This document shows, piece after piece, positions 27,833 through 36,824 of a DNA stretch of 64,000 nucleotides; the first letter of the stretch is position 1, and each line of letters opens with the position of its first letter. The notes beneath the pieces were generated by a model. It was not told where the DNA came from and searched no databases. It was given only the letters and a program-made list of their open reading frames with translations. The translations under genes were made by a program, and so were the position numbers. Source of the stretch: Companilactobacillus zhachilii (GTDB lineage Bacteria > Bacillota > Bacilli > Lactobacillales > Lactobacillaceae); the NCBI RefSeq assembly GCF_003606365.2, contig NZ_CP031933.2, positions 2,604,001 through 2,668,000 on the forward strand. Reading direction: 5' to 3'.

Positions 27833-28687
27833 TTATTCTGCTTTATTTGTTGAACCTGATAATTCAATGTAATACTTAACCACTTCTTTAGCTGGATCTA
27901 ATGTCTTATTCATTAAATCTACATATTCCATATCTCGATTACCTTGTTGCGACCTAAAAATCGAATCTGCCTGAGCCTTCATAACATCTGAGCCAACATT
28001 TACCTTATTAATGCCACATTTAATTGCTTTTTGGATATTATCCTTGCCACATCCTGATCCACCATGTAACACTAATGGTTTATGTGTCCCAGCCTTAATT
28101 TTCTTTATAATATTGAAATCAAAGACAGGTACAAAATCTTTTGGCATAATTCCATGACTAGAACCAAAAGAAATCGCTAGAGCTGTAACATCAGTTCGCT
28201 CCATAAACTCAATTGCTTTTTCTGGATCAGTATACATATCTGCTTGTGTAAAATGATCTCCAGCGACAGCACCCATATTACCGATTTCTGCTTCAACACT
28301 AGTATTAAATTTAGATGCCAATTTAACTATCTCATTGGTTATTTGAATATTTTCTTCAAAACTATGCTCGGAAGCATCCATCATTACACTTGAAAAGCCA
28401 TCTAGAATGCTATCTCTAACATACGATTCGGATTTTCCATGATCCAAATTTATTGCTACATCGACACTCGCATCTTTAGCCATTTTGATAACTGGTGGCA
28501 ACACATATTCTTTAGGAATATGTTTCTGTAAATGCTCCATTAATAAATCAATAATTATCGGGGCATGTAACTCTTCTGCTGCTGTAATTGTTGCATAGGC
28601 GCTTTCTAAGTTGAAACAATTGATTGCCATTATCGCATAATTTCCATAATTAGCTTTATTCAGCATTTTTTTCATTGAGACATACAT
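27833..28687 (-). CDS. Class II ketose-bisphosphate aldolase paralogue
   Basis: 284 residues. The first motif reads NLDHGKS, with asparagine where relatives have histidine, but the catalytic aspartate and following zinc histidine remain; the other ligands lie in SSHGIMP and LHGGSGCG. It could therefore be active with altered specificity. The ATG at 28687 is 14 bases from GGGAGGTGA, a long spacing. It follows the EIIC gene by 19 bases, so two paralogous aldolases end the same operon, possibly for two different phosphorylated ketoses or as a hetero-oligomer (speculative). Confidence 0.85.
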   Translation of the reverse strand: MYVSMKKMLNKANYGNYAIMAINCFNLESAYATITAAEELHAPIIIDLLMEHLQKHIPKEYVLPPVIKMAKDASVDVAINLDHGKSESYVRDSILDGFSSVMMDASEHSFEENIQITNEIVKLASKFNTSVEAEIGNMGAVAGDHFTQADMYTDPEKAIEFMERTDVTALAISFGSSHGIMPKDFVPVFDFNIIKKIKAGTHKPLVLHGGSGCGKDNIQKAIKCGINKVNVGSDVMKAQADSIFRSQQGNRDMEYVDLMNKTLDPAKEVVKYYIELSGSTNKAE

Positions 28688-28706
28688 TGTGTTTCACTTC
28701 ACCTCC

Positions 28707-29801
28707 CTATGTGATATTAATATCACCGATATCTATATCTTCTTCCTCATCTTCCATACTCTTTTCTAGTCCATCATTTTCAATTGGTTCTTTCTTCCAA
28801 ACAAATAAAATCAAACCCGTTATTGCTGAACCAACTAATAAAGCGACAAGGAACAGCAATGGATGGTTCATAGCAGGTACTATGAATAATCCTCCTGATG
28901 GAACAGGGCTTTTAATTCCCCACATCATTGACAAACCACCACCAATAGCTGCTCCGAAACTACATGAAACAACCAATCTAATCAAGTCAACTGCGGCAAT
29001 TGGAATAACACCCTCAGTAATCATGACAATTCCCATTGGAAAAGCAATTTTAATGTTATCTTCCTCCTCTTTTGAATAGATTTTATGATGGAATATTTTG
29101 GAAAGAGCCCAAGAAATTGTGACTCCAAATGGGGGAACCATCGAGGCTAAAATTTTAACGGCTTCTGGTTCTTGAACCCCCTGCAGTAAAAGTCCATCGG
29201 CAAATAATGAAGCAACTTTATTAACTGGACCTCCAAAATCGAAGGCGGCCATACCTCCCATGATCATTCCGAAAACAAATCTGGCCGATCCCTGCATTCC
29301 ATTCAAGAAAGAGGTCAATCCATTAGTTAGCCATACAATCGGCTGTCCAACAATAAAGAACATTAGAACTCCCATAATCAACGATGACAAAAGTGGAATA
29401 ATCATCATCGGTTTAAGTCCTTCAGCCCAATTTGGTACCCTAATATATTTAACTAATGCAAGTACTAACCAACCGGTGATAAAACCACCAAGCATACCAC
29501 CTAAGAAACCAGCTCCAATATTGTATGAAATAATACCACTAAGTAATCCAGGAGCTATACCGGGCCTATCAGCAATTGAATAGGCTATGGCTGCAGATAT
29601 AACCGGAGCCAATAATCCCATTCCCCACACTCCAAGGGTGGTTAATGCTGATGGAAGAGTATAACCTCCTTTAAAATCTGTTATTACTTTCCCGCCCGTT
29701 AGGTTTCCTATCGCAATTAATAAACCAGCTGCAACAACTAAAGGTAACATGTAAGAAATTGCTGTCATCGCATGCTTTTTTAACTGTAATTTCTTTAACA
29801 T
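28707..29801 (-). CDS. PTS fructose-family EIIC membrane subunit
   Basis: 364 residues with about nine to ten membrane helices. Family motifs include GGPVNKVASLFADG and ITEGVIPIAAVD, and SIADRPGIAPGLLSG near residue 80. The start at 29801 follows AAGGAGA; the frame extends ten codons further without a ribosome site. The C-terminal tail is strongly acidic. The EIIB and EIIA subunits are separate upstream genes of this operon. Confidence 0.9.
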   Translation of the reverse strand: MLKKLQLKKHAMTAISYMLPLVVAAGLLIAIGNLTGGKVITDFKGGYTLPSALTTLGVWGMGLLAPVISAAIAYSIADRPGIAPGLLSGIISYNIGAGFLGGMLGGFITGWLVLALVKYIRVPNWAEGLKPMMIIPLLSSLIMGVLMFFIVGQPIVWLTNGLTSFLNGMQGSARFVFGMIMGGMAAFDFGGPVNKVASLFADGLLLQGVQEPEAVKILASMVPPFGVTISWALSKIFHHKIYSKEEEDNIKIAFPMGIVMITEGVIPIAAVDLIRLVVSCSFGAAIGGGLSMMWGIKSPVPSGGLFIVPAMNHPLLFLVALLVGSAITGLILFVWKKEPIENDGLEKSMEDEEEDIDIGDINIT

Positions 29802-29866
29802 AACTTTTCTCCTTGTTTGTATATTAAGCACGGATCAATAACTATTCTTTGGAACCAAATATTTAA

Positions 29867-30184
29867 TTATGCTGTGGTATGTAATTTTGCAACTACCGCT
29901 TCCAATAACTTAGTAGGAGCCTTAATTGCAGTATTTGTTGGTACTTCCACCACTTTCTTATCTTTAAATCTATCTTTACCACCAATCTTGATATCCACAA
30001 CAAGCAAAACAAAATCTGCTTCTTTAATCTGCTCTGTAGTAAGTTCATTTTCTGTTCCAATAGTTCCTTGTGTTTCCATATGAATTTCATAGCCTAACTT
30101 TTGAGCTGCTTTCATGACCTTTTCACGAGCAATATAGGTATGGGCAATTCCCGAAGTACAGGCTGCTACACCAACAATTTTCAT
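29867..30184 (-). CDS. PTS fructose-family EIIB subunit
   Basis: 105 residues, a complete EIIB domain with the phosphocysteine Cys9 in VAACTSGIAHTY. It transfers phosphate from EIIA to the sugar bound by EIIC. Two bases separate it from the EIIA stop codon, so translation is probably coupled. Confidence 0.92.
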   Translation of the reverse strand: MKIVGVAACTSGIAHTYIAREKVMKAAQKLGYEIHMETQGTIGTENELTTEQIKEADFVLLVVDIKIGGKDRFKDKKVVEVPTNTAIKAPTKLLEAVVAKLHTTA

Positions 30185-30186
30185 TT

Positions 30187-30672
30187 TTATTCCTCCTCTG
30201 GTTGTGCTTCAAATAATTCAATCAGTTTTTCTTTTGTTTTAATATCATGTAAATTTTGAATAAAGGATTCATCCGCTAATAAAATAGCAACTTTTTGAAG
30301 CAGTTTGATATGTAATGTATTGGCATCCGTATCTTTTACAGCGAAAAGAATGATGATATTAACTGGTTTGTTATCTAATGATTCCCAAGCAATATCATTT
30401 TGACTAATCCCAATTGCTATAGTTGTATTCTTAACGGCTTGGGATTTTCCATGGGGAATAGCAACTCCTTGACCTAATCCTGTCATTCCCTCAGTTTCTC
30501 GCTTCAACACATCGTCTATAAATCCTTGCCTATCAATAACATCTCCATGTTTAACTAATAAATCAGTTAGCTCAGCGATTGCGTCTTCTTTACTTCGTGA
30601 TTGTAAGTTTAATGAAATAAGCTCTTGAGTAAGTACCTGGCTTATATCAAAATTATTTATATCAATTCCCAA
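30187..30672 (-). CDS. PTS fructose-family EIIA subunit
   Basis: 161 residues, a PTS EIIA type-2 domain with phosphohistidine His74 in VAIPHGKS. The start overlaps the end of the regulator gene by 11 bases, typical of coupled translation. It receives phosphate from HPr and passes it to the separate EIIB, and probably also to the regulator. Confidence 0.92.
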   Translation of the reverse strand: MGIDINNFDISQVLTQELISLNLQSRSKEDAIAELTDLLVKHGDVIDRQGFIDDVLKRETEGMTGLGQGVAIPHGKSQAVKNTTIAIGISQNDIAWESLDNKPVNIIILFAVKDTDANTLHIKLLQKVAILLADESFIQNLHDIKTKEKLIELFEAQPEEE

Positions 30673-32152
30673 CTTTCTCCAACTCCTTTAACAATTTTTC
30701 AACTCTCGCTTGATCGTTAGGTGTAAACATCGCGTTGACCAAAATCACCGGTTTCTCGTCATTCTTAGATTTGTATCCAATCGTGGTTATAATTAAATCA
30801 ATCACTTGATTAAACTCTTTTTGATTATTTTCATATTGTCTAAGGGAAACAACATCAATAATATTCAACTGTGGGAAATATTTTTTTACTTTAACTTTCA
30901 ATAATTCGGATGTTCCAACTCCACTCGCACACATAATCAAGACATTGATTTTTTTTGGATGCTGTTCAATATACTTAGCAAAATAGAGAGTCAAAAATCC
31001 AATTTCGTCATCTGAAAGTTTTTGATGATATGATTTTTTAAAAATTTTATTAGTCGCTCTTTTCACATTCTCAAACGTATCTGTATATTCAATTTTTATA
31101 TCCTGTAATAATTTGTTTCGGATGTTTATGTGATTACTAACTCGATTTAACATTGGTTTTATATGGCCTAATAATTCATTCTCAATATCTGATTCACGAA
31201 TTGTGATATTCATTTCATTGCCAATCTCTTCAATCAAGTTACGTGTTAAACTCCGAACTTCTTTTGAATATGATGTACTATCATCTGATTCTGAAAAAAG
31301 CCTTGATGAAATTAAATATTGAAGAACATAATATTTTTCAATATTTGGAATATAGCGGTGCAAATAAAGTTCTAGATTATTAATTACTTTTTCAGCAATT
31401 TCGTATAATCGCGCATTAATGGTAATAATCTTTTTCTCAGAAGTAGTCAGTTCTTCTTTTTCATTCTTAGAATCAATCACACCTTTTCGATAACGATTAA
31501 TCAAAATGTATATGTGGGAAAAAATATTGATATTGTAAGGATAAGGAATTGTTGAATTTAAATTCAATTCAATAACTTGTAACTGCCTAATAATAAATTC
31601 CATATCATATGAACTTAGATCTGGAAACTCTCCTTTAAGGTCTTTTAAATTAATCACGTTCGTTTTATTAATTGTTTCAATAATTGCTTGTCTAATAGAA
31701 CTTTCTAATCCTGAAATTTTTACCCTGCGATTTTTCCTTATTAATTTCAGATTGTACTTATTAATCTTATCTTTGATACTTAATAAATCCATATTACTAA
31801 CAGTTTCACTAACAAAATAAGGTTCAAATAACGTATCTGTAGAAGTGAACTTAGGTGAATTAAATAGCATTCGTAATAAAATCTCATTCCGTCTTTCAAC
31901 CGGAGAGTAGTTGCTCCCCTTACTTACACCTAAACCTGCTTTAAGATAATTATCATAATTTAATGCATATCCTTTTCCCTTTTCGGATATGACTAAACAG
32001 CCAACATCACTTTCAACATTTATCTGCTTCACATATCTTGCTATAGTCCTGGTAGATACACCAATTTTTACGGCAATGTCCTTGGAGTTCAAATATCCTG
32101 GTTCTTGTGAAAGAATTTCTAAGATGGCTTTTTCCTTTTCTCCAATGGACAT
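30662..32152 (-). CDS. PRD-containing transcriptional regulator with EIIB-like domain
   Basis: 496 residues: an N-terminal helix-turn-helix (about 1-60, with YLNSKDIAVKIGVSTRTIARYV), two PRDs (about 190-390) and a C-terminal EIIB-like domain with an intact cysteine in VLIMCASGVGTS. Unlike the regulator of the facing operon it has only one clear helix-turn-helix and no EIIA domain; the EIIA is the next gene. Presumed PTS-controlled activator of its own operon. The upstream region has a cre-like site. Confidence 0.88.
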   Translation of the reverse strand: MSIGEKEKAILEILSQEPGYLNSKDIAVKIGVSTRTIARYVKQINVESDVGCLVISEKGKGYALNYDNYLKAGLGVSKGSNYSPVERRNEILLRMLFNSPKFTSTDTLFEPYFVSETVSNMDLLSIKDKINKYNLKLIRKNRRVKISGLESSIRQAIIETINKTNVINLKDLKGEFPDLSSYDMEFIIRQLQVIELNLNSTIPYPYNINIFSHIYILINRYRKGVIDSKNEKEELTTSEKKIITINARLYEIAEKVINNLELYLHRYIPNIEKYYVLQYLISSRLFSESDDSTSYSKEVRSLTRNLIEEIGNEMNITIRESDIENELLGHIKPMLNRVSNHINIRNKLLQDIKIEYTDTFENVKRATNKIFKKSYHQKLSDDEIGFLTLYFAKYIEQHPKKINVLIMCASGVGTSELLKVKVKKYFPQLNIIDVVSLRQYENNQKEFNQVIDLIITTIGYKSKNDEKPVILVNAMFTPNDQARVEKLLKELEKVGN

Positions 32153-32200
32153 TTATGTCACCTTCTTTCTTGATTACAAATATATTATATATGGCATTAT

Positions 32201-32214
32201 TGAAAGCGTTTTAC
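32201..32214. promoter_or_regulatory. cre-like site upstream of the second PTS operon
   Basis: TGAAAGCGTTTTAC keeps the TGAAAGCG half and central CG of the consensus, with a weaker right half. It is placed between the divergent regulator and fructokinase genes. Confidence 0.5.
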
Positions 32215-32269
32215 CGGTTATTGTCAGGTGTATATGACAATTTTTAGACTTTAATATTCATTTTATCCA

Positions 32270-32284
32270 GAAAAGCGCTTACTG
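32270..32284. promoter_or_regulatory. cre-like site upstream of the ROK kinase
   Basis: AAAAGCGCTTAC carries the near-palindromic AAGCGCTT core of CcpA sites, but the outer TG/CA pair is imperfect. About 50 bases before the kinase start codon. Confidence 0.4.
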
Positions 32285-32333
32285 AATGATTTATAATAAT
32301 TAACATAAAGTTCATATATAGGAGGAAATACAT

Positions 32334-33206
32334 TTGTTAGTAGGAAGTATTGAAGCAGGTGGGACAAAATTTGTCTGTGCCGTAGGTGATGAAGATTATC
32401 GGATTAAAGATAGCATCCACTTCCCCACAACTACACCTGAGGAAACATTACAAAAAACAATCGATTATTTTAAACAATTCGACATTGAAGCCCTAGGGAT
32501 TGCCTCCTTTGGTCCCATCGAATTACGTAAAAATTCTCCAAAGTATGGTTACATTACATCAACGCCTAAGCCTGGTTGGAAGAACACTGACTTTATCGGC
32601 AAGATGAAAGAAAGCCTTGACGTACCAATGTTTTGGACGACCGATGTTAACGGTTCAGCTTATGGTGAATACGTTATGTCGACGTTATCAAATGAAAAAA
32701 TCGATTCGTTAGTTTATTACACGATTGGAACTGGTGTCGGTGCTGGTGCCATTTCTGACGGCAAATTTGTCGGTAATATGGGCCATCCTGAAATGGGTCA
32801 TACATTCTTGAAACGTCACCCTGATGATCTCGATTTCAAAGGAATTTGTCCTTTCCACGGTGACTGTCTTGAAGGTCTAGTGGCTGGACCAACTTTTGAT
32901 GCTCGTTTAGGCAAGCCTGGTAAAGACGTTCCATTGACTGATCATGTTTGGGATATCATGGCTTACTATGTTGCTCAAGCAGCTATTCAAGCTACCTTGA
33001 TTCTTCGCCCTGACAAAATTGTCTTTGGTGGTGGCGTTGTCAGCGAAGCTTTCTTAGTTAAAGTACGTGCGCAATTTAAAGAATTACTAAACGATTATGT
33101 TGAAGTACCAGAACTCGAAAAATATATCACGATGCCTATTGTTAAGAATAACGGTTCCGCAACGCTAGGTGACTTTGCCTTAGCCATTCGTGAATTACAA
33201 GATTAA
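32334..33206 (+). CDS. scrK: ROK family fructokinase
   Basis: 290 residues. Phosphorylates fructose at position 6 with ATP. The N-terminal GSIEAGGTKFVCAVG is the phosphate-binding motif. The zinc-binding cluster of ROK kinases is visible as HPEMGH followed by CPFHGDCLEG, and the length matches ScrK-type enzymes. Translation starts at TTG 32334, placed after AGGAGG. The gene is divergent from the second PTS operon. ScrK partners usually handle unphosphorylated fructose from sucrose or fructans; no such hydrolase is in the window. Confidence 0.9.
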   Translation: MLVGSIEAGGTKFVCAVGDEDYRIKDSIHFPTTTPEETLQKTIDYFKQFDIEALGIASFGPIELRKNSPKYGYITSTPKPGWKNTDFIGKMKESLDVPMFWTTDVNGSAYGEYVMSTLSNEKIDSLVYYTIGTGVGAGAISDGKFVGNMGHPEMGHTFLKRHPDDLDFKGICPFHGDCLEGLVAGPTFDARLGKPGKDVPLTDHVWDIMAYYVAQAAIQATLILRPDKIVFGGGVVSEAFLVKVRAQFKELLNDYVEVPELEKYITMPIVKNNGSATLGDFALAIRELQD

Positions 33207-33242
33207 CAAAACTACTATTGGCTTAAATATGCAGCATAAACG

Positions 33243-33353
33243 CGGAATAAAACATAGCTTTTTCCGCTTAAAACAAAAGACTCCAGTAATCCAAAATCGG
33301 ATTGCTGGAGTCTTTTGTTTTAATGCTCGAAAGCTAAACATATTTTGTACCAC
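33243..33353 (-). repeat. IR-C element copy C3 (minus orientation)
   Basis: Reverse orientation relative to C1, starting with CATAGCTTTTTCCGCTTAA and ending GCTCGAAAGC...TTTTGTACC. The central stem GACTCCAGTAATCC pairs with GGATTGCTGGAGTC across AAAATC. Lies between the fructokinase and the TVP38 gene. Confidence 0.85.
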
Positions 33354-33423
33354 TCTTTTTTTAGTTACTTTCACAAATAAATATGCTAAGTTGAAGCTAG
33401 AAATATTTTCTGGGGGGCAACTA

Positions 33424-34101
33424 ATGAAGCTATGGCATAAGGTGTTTTTAATAACACTAGGTATTTTAATATTAATCGGTCTACTATTTTCAATTTGGAC
33501 CAGTTATCAAGATGCTATTCAAACCTTCTTTGCCTATGCTTTCGACCGCCAAACTCTAATCAATTTATTACGACATCAAGGTAAGCATAACGCCGTTTTA
33601 TTCATGGCCGTTATTGCGATTGGATCGGCTATTCCTGGTATGCCTATTGCAGCAGTAGCGGTTCTTTCTGGAGTCTGTTTTGGCAGTTGGCTTGGCTTTG
33701 GAATCAATATCGTTGGTACAGTCTTAGGAAATTTATTGGCCGTTTACATATTGGGAGAATTTCCTCATACTGCCCGTCCAAGTCGTTTTCGCCCCATTGC
33801 TGATAGATTGAAAAACATGAACCACCCTCGCTTAGGATTAAGTATTGGTTACGCTATACCTATGTTACCAACCTTATTGGTGAATTACGCGGCCATCGAA
33901 ATGAAAATGTCTTTTAAAAATAAAGCTCTGTGTATCTTAATTGGCTCGTTACCTGTCTCATTTCTCTATGCGTTCGGTGGCGATGCCCTACTCCTAGGAA
34001 ATACCAAAATAGTTATCATCGTCGTAATCTTAGTGCTGTTATTATTTGGCTTATACGAGATTATCCGTCGGGATCAACGAATTATTAAAGCTAGAAATTA
34101 A
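33424..34101 (+). CDS. TVP38/TMEM64 (DedA-like) family membrane protein
   Basis: 225 residues with about five hydrophobic segments. The central block SAIPGMPIAAVAVLSGVCFGSWLGFGINIVG is the SNARE-associated/VTT domain with its proline-glycine re-entrant loop. The family is tied to lipid scrambling or membrane homeostasis; the role here is unknown. GGGGGG at 33412-33417 precedes the ATG at 33424. The frame stays open upstream to 33190 but runs through the IR-C repeat and lacks a start signal. Confidence 0.82.
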   Translation: MKLWHKVFLITLGILILIGLLFSIWTSYQDAIQTFFAYAFDRQTLINLLRHQGKHNAVLFMAVIAIGSAIPGMPIAAVAVLSGVCFGSWLGFGINIVGTVLGNLLAVYILGEFPHTARPSRFRPIADRLKNMNHPRLGLSIGYAIPMLPTLLVNYAAIEMKMSFKNKALCILIGSLPVSFLYAFGGDALLLGNTKIVIIVVILVLLLFGLYEIIRRDQRIIKARN

Positions 34102-34119
34102 TTGTTGAGGTGAATAATA

Positions 34120-34995
34120 TTGTTATTACAAGAGAAAATTGACTCCACTAATTTTTCTGCAAATGAACAAATTGTCGTGAATTTCATTGAACATAAACAA
34201 GAAACTATCAACGAATACTCAACCACAAAAATTGCTAAAGAGACGTATACTTCTCCATCCGTATTGGTTCGAATTGCCAAAAAATTGGGGTTTAACGGCT
34301 GGATCGAATTAAAAAATGCTTATGTAGACGAATTAACTTATCTACACAAGCATTTTAAAAATATTGATGCTAATATCCCGTTTTCTGGTAATGATTCTGT
34401 CCTAAGCATTGCCAATAAATTAGGACAATTAAAAAACGAAAGTATTTTAGACACAATATCTCTAATTGATTCCAAATCATTTTCTCAAGCAATCCAACTA
34501 CTCAACCATTCCCATAGCACGGGAATCTTTGGACTTTCAAATATATTATTTCAGGCTGAAGAATTCGCTTTTAAAATGAGACATATTGGCTCCAAAGTTC
34601 AAACTTTTCCGATTCAAAATACAATGTTCCAAGAAGCTGCCATGATGACTTCCAATGACTGTGCCATCTTTATCTCATACTCCGGCGAATCAGATCCATT
34701 GTTCACTGTCATTAAAATACTCAAGAAAAATCACGTCCCCATAATTGCAATCACAAGTATCGGTGACAATAAACTCTCTAAATTAGCCGATATAACGTTA
34801 CGCATCTCAACTCGTGAGCATTCCTATACCAAAATTGCCGGATTTTCATCACAAGAATCAATCTCATTGATTTTAGATATTTTATATTCCGGTTATTTTG
34901 CTCAACACTTTGATGATAACTATAATTACAAAATCAACTTATCTAAGAAGACTGAATTTAGGAATATTGACAATCATATTATTCAGGATAATTAA
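34120..34995 (+). CDS. RpiR/MurR family transcriptional regulator
   Basis: 291 residues: an RpiR helix-turn-helix (about 1-75, with TTKIAKETYTSPSVLVRIAKKLGFNGWIELKNAY) and a SIS sugar-isomerase-like domain (about 110-245, with FISYSGESDPLFTVI) that senses a phosphosugar. TTG at 34120 is the likely start, 8 bases after TTGAGGTG. Its 3' end overlaps the 3' end of the convergent epimerase gene by 17 bases. The target genes are not evident. Confidence 0.88.
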   Translation: MLLQEKIDSTNFSANEQIVVNFIEHKQETINEYSTTKIAKETYTSPSVLVRIAKKLGFNGWIELKNAYVDELTYLHKHFKNIDANIPFSGNDSVLSIANKLGQLKNESILDTISLIDSKSFSQAIQLLNHSHSTGIFGLSNILFQAEEFAFKMRHIGSKVQTFPIQNTMFQEAAMMTSNDCAIFISYSGESDPLFTVIKILKKNHVPIIAITSIGDNKLSKLADITLRISTREHSYTKIAGFSSQESISLILDILYSGYFAQHFDDNYNYKINLSKKTEFRNIDNHIIQDN

Positions 34996-35938
34996 TAATT
35001 CCTCGATCAATATAGCTTTGAACTGCCTCTTCAACCGTCTCAAGCGGCGTGTGGTTTGGCGAATAACCAAGTAACTTTTTAGCATTTTCGATGCTATATT
35101 GTCCACTTCTAGCAATATGATAATATGTATGCTCAACTTCAGCATCATTCCCGATATATTCCGCCCATTCTTTCCATGGCAAAAATCCAATCTTTGGTGT
35201 TTGATTAAAGAACTTATACATTGCCGTTGTATATCCGTATAATGTCCACGAAGTATCAGAAACAGCATGAAATGACTCGCCTAATGCTTGATTACGATGT
35301 TGGATAGCCTTAACAAACATCTGCGCTACGTCGTCAGCGTGAACATGGTGAAGTGTTTCCATACCAAAATTTGGTAAGTAAATCTTTTCACCATCAGCAA
35401 TCCTTTGAAATACATCAGTATTATTATTCCCCAACGGATTAATAATAGTCCAACCTGGTCCAGAAATTTGACCAGGCATAATTATTGTGGCTGGAAAACC
35501 ATTTTTACGATATTCGTCTTTTAAAAACATCTCTCCAGCGTATTTATTTTTACCATAGTCATCCAAAGGATGCTTGATACCATTCGGATCAGCGGGTAAC
35601 GTTTCAGCACGACCATGTGCCCAAACTGACGAACAGAATAAATAATGAGTCAAGTTGGTGCCTTTCAAAGCAGCAACTATTTTTTTGGTGTCTTCAATTT
35701 TAAAACTAATCAAATCAATTACAATATCTGCATTAACATCCGCAACTTTTTGCGCAAAATTTGGATCTTTAACACGGTCTAAACTTAAATGTTCAACCCG
35801 TTTCCATGCACTATCATTTTTTGTATAAGAATCATGCTTACCACGACTTACGGCAATAACCTCATGCCCTAGTTTCACTAATTTAGGAACCAAATATGAA
35901 CCAATATGACCATATCCACCTAATACAATAATTTTCAT
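34979..35938 (-). CDS. NAD(P)-binding epimerase/dehydratase family protein
   Basis: 319 residues, extended short-chain dehydrogenase fold. The N-terminal MKIIVLGGYGHIGSYLVPKL carries the GxxGxxG motif. The middle holds the HVHADDVAQMF segment common in sugar-nucleotide epimerases. The usual YxxxK may be YGKNK. AAGGAGGA precedes the ATG at 35938; the frame is open much further upstream, but through a terminator hairpin, so this start is preferred. Sugar or isoflavone-reductase-like substrates are both possible. Confidence 0.8.
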   Translation of the reverse strand: MKIIVLGGYGHIGSYLVPKLVKLGHEVIAVSRGKHDSYTKNDSAWKRVEHLSLDRVKDPNFAQKVADVNADIVIDLISFKIEDTKKIVAALKGTNLTHYLFCSSVWAHGRAETLPADPNGIKHPLDDYGKNKYAGEMFLKDEYRKNGFPATIIMPGQISGPGWTIINPLGNNNTDVFQRIADGEKIYLPNFGMETLHHVHADDVAQMFVKAIQHRNQALGESFHAVSDTSWTLYGYTTAMYKFFNQTPKIGFLPWKEWAEYIGNDAEVEHTYYHIARSGQYSIENAKKLLGYSPNHTPLETVEEAVQSYIDRGIINYPE

Positions 35939-36064
35939 AAATGAAATCCTCCTTGAACTTGAAGACATTCTAACATCCAAATTGAATCCAAAATTACCTT
36001 TAGAACAGATTAGAAAAGCTTTTACAAAAAGTTTCATATTATCGTTATTTGATGTAAAAAAATA

Positions 36065-36128
36065 AAACAGGTTTCTGCCCAATTTTAGTTAGTTGATTTT
36101 ATAACTAACTTTGAGTAGAAACCTGTTT
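36065..36128 (-). terminator. Intrinsic terminator, minus strand, upstream of the epimerase gene
   Basis: AAACAGGTTTCT and AGAAACCTGTTT form the outer stem, with an inner AGTTAGT/ACTAACT stem; the A-rich run at 36054-36064 reads as T on the minus strand. It probably ends the transcript of the ABC/GtrA cluster. Confidence 0.75.
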
Positions 36129-36194
36129 GTAATCATAGACTTATATGTATTAGTTTACGCGTGGTACTTTTAACTATGAATTTAAAATTATTAA

Positions 36195-36380
36195 ACTAGC
36201 CATAAAGAGCAAGAAATTCGGGTTGCTGTGCAGGTGGAGTTAGCGCTTTAGTGCTTACTCCACGGGACAACTTTTGAAATTCGCGTTCTTTGCGAAGTTC
36301 AAAATCGAGACTCGAGACCGCCTTTCGGCTCGAGTCGGTCCCCATAGCGACCCAAATTTCCTGCTCTTGGAGGCGGCATA
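36195..36380 (-). repeat. IR-A element copy A5 (minus orientation)
   Basis: Begins ACTAGCCATAAAGAGC and ends GCTCTTGGAGGCGGCATA. The outer arms AAGAGCAAGAAATTCGGGT and ACCCAAATTTCCTGCTCTT pair with two mismatches, fewer than expected for unrelated sequence. The hairpin GGAGTTAGCGC...GCTTACTCC replaces the GTGGTG type. It occupies most of the 463-bp gap 35939-36401, together with the terminator. Confidence 0.88.
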
Positions 36381-36401
36381 TTTAACTACCACCAAACGTA
36401 A

Positions 36402-36812
36402 TTAGTCTCTTTTTCTAAAAATAATAAACTTACTAAAAATATAGTTAAGTAAAACAACGACTACATTGGCAATCAATTTAACAATAAACCCATTTCCATG
36501 TAATAAAATCATTCCGATAAACATTGTTCCTTGATCAATCAACCAAGAACCACCTCTGAATAAGAAAAATGATCCCATTTCTTGAAAAAATGCTTTCCAA
36601 GTCGTCGTATGAGAGTCAAAGACCCACAATTTATTGGTAACATAGGCAAAAATAACTGAAATTAGATACGCAATCGCATTAGCTATTTGAGAATTCATGC
36701 CCATAGCACGCCACAAAAGCGCAAAGGCCACGTAATTTACTACTGTTGTTAAGACTCCAAAAAATAAATAAGGAATCGCATCTTTATATTTATTCCATAA
36801 TTCTTTCATCAT
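36402..36812 (-). CDS. GtrA family membrane protein
   Basis: 136 residues with four membrane helices. The pattern YLFFGVLTTVVNYVAFALLWR at the start and NFIFSKFIIFRKR-like end (LNYIFSKFIIFRKRD) is typical of GtrA, proposed to move lipid-linked sugars across the membrane for cell-wall decoration. It follows the ABC permease gene by 12 bases, so it is co-transcribed with the metal transporter although no functional link is obvious. Confidence 0.88.
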   Translation of the reverse strand: MMKELWNKYKDAIPYLFFGVLTTVVNYVAFALLWRAMGMNSQIANAIAYLISVIFAYVTNKLWVFDSHTTTWKAFFQEMGSFFLFRGGSWLIDQGTMFIGMILLHGNGFIVKLIANVVVVLLNYIFSKFIIFRKRD

Positions 36813-36824
36813 TTATGATTTTCC

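Noticed and set aside
28675..30083. Plus-strand open frames opposite the second PTS operon
   Set aside because: Shadows of well-supported PTS genes, without ribosome sites or recognisable domains.
33190..33423. N-terminal extension of the TVP38 protein
   Set aside because: It runs through IR-C copy C3 and lacks a start signal; the ATG at 33424 has a GGGGGG site.
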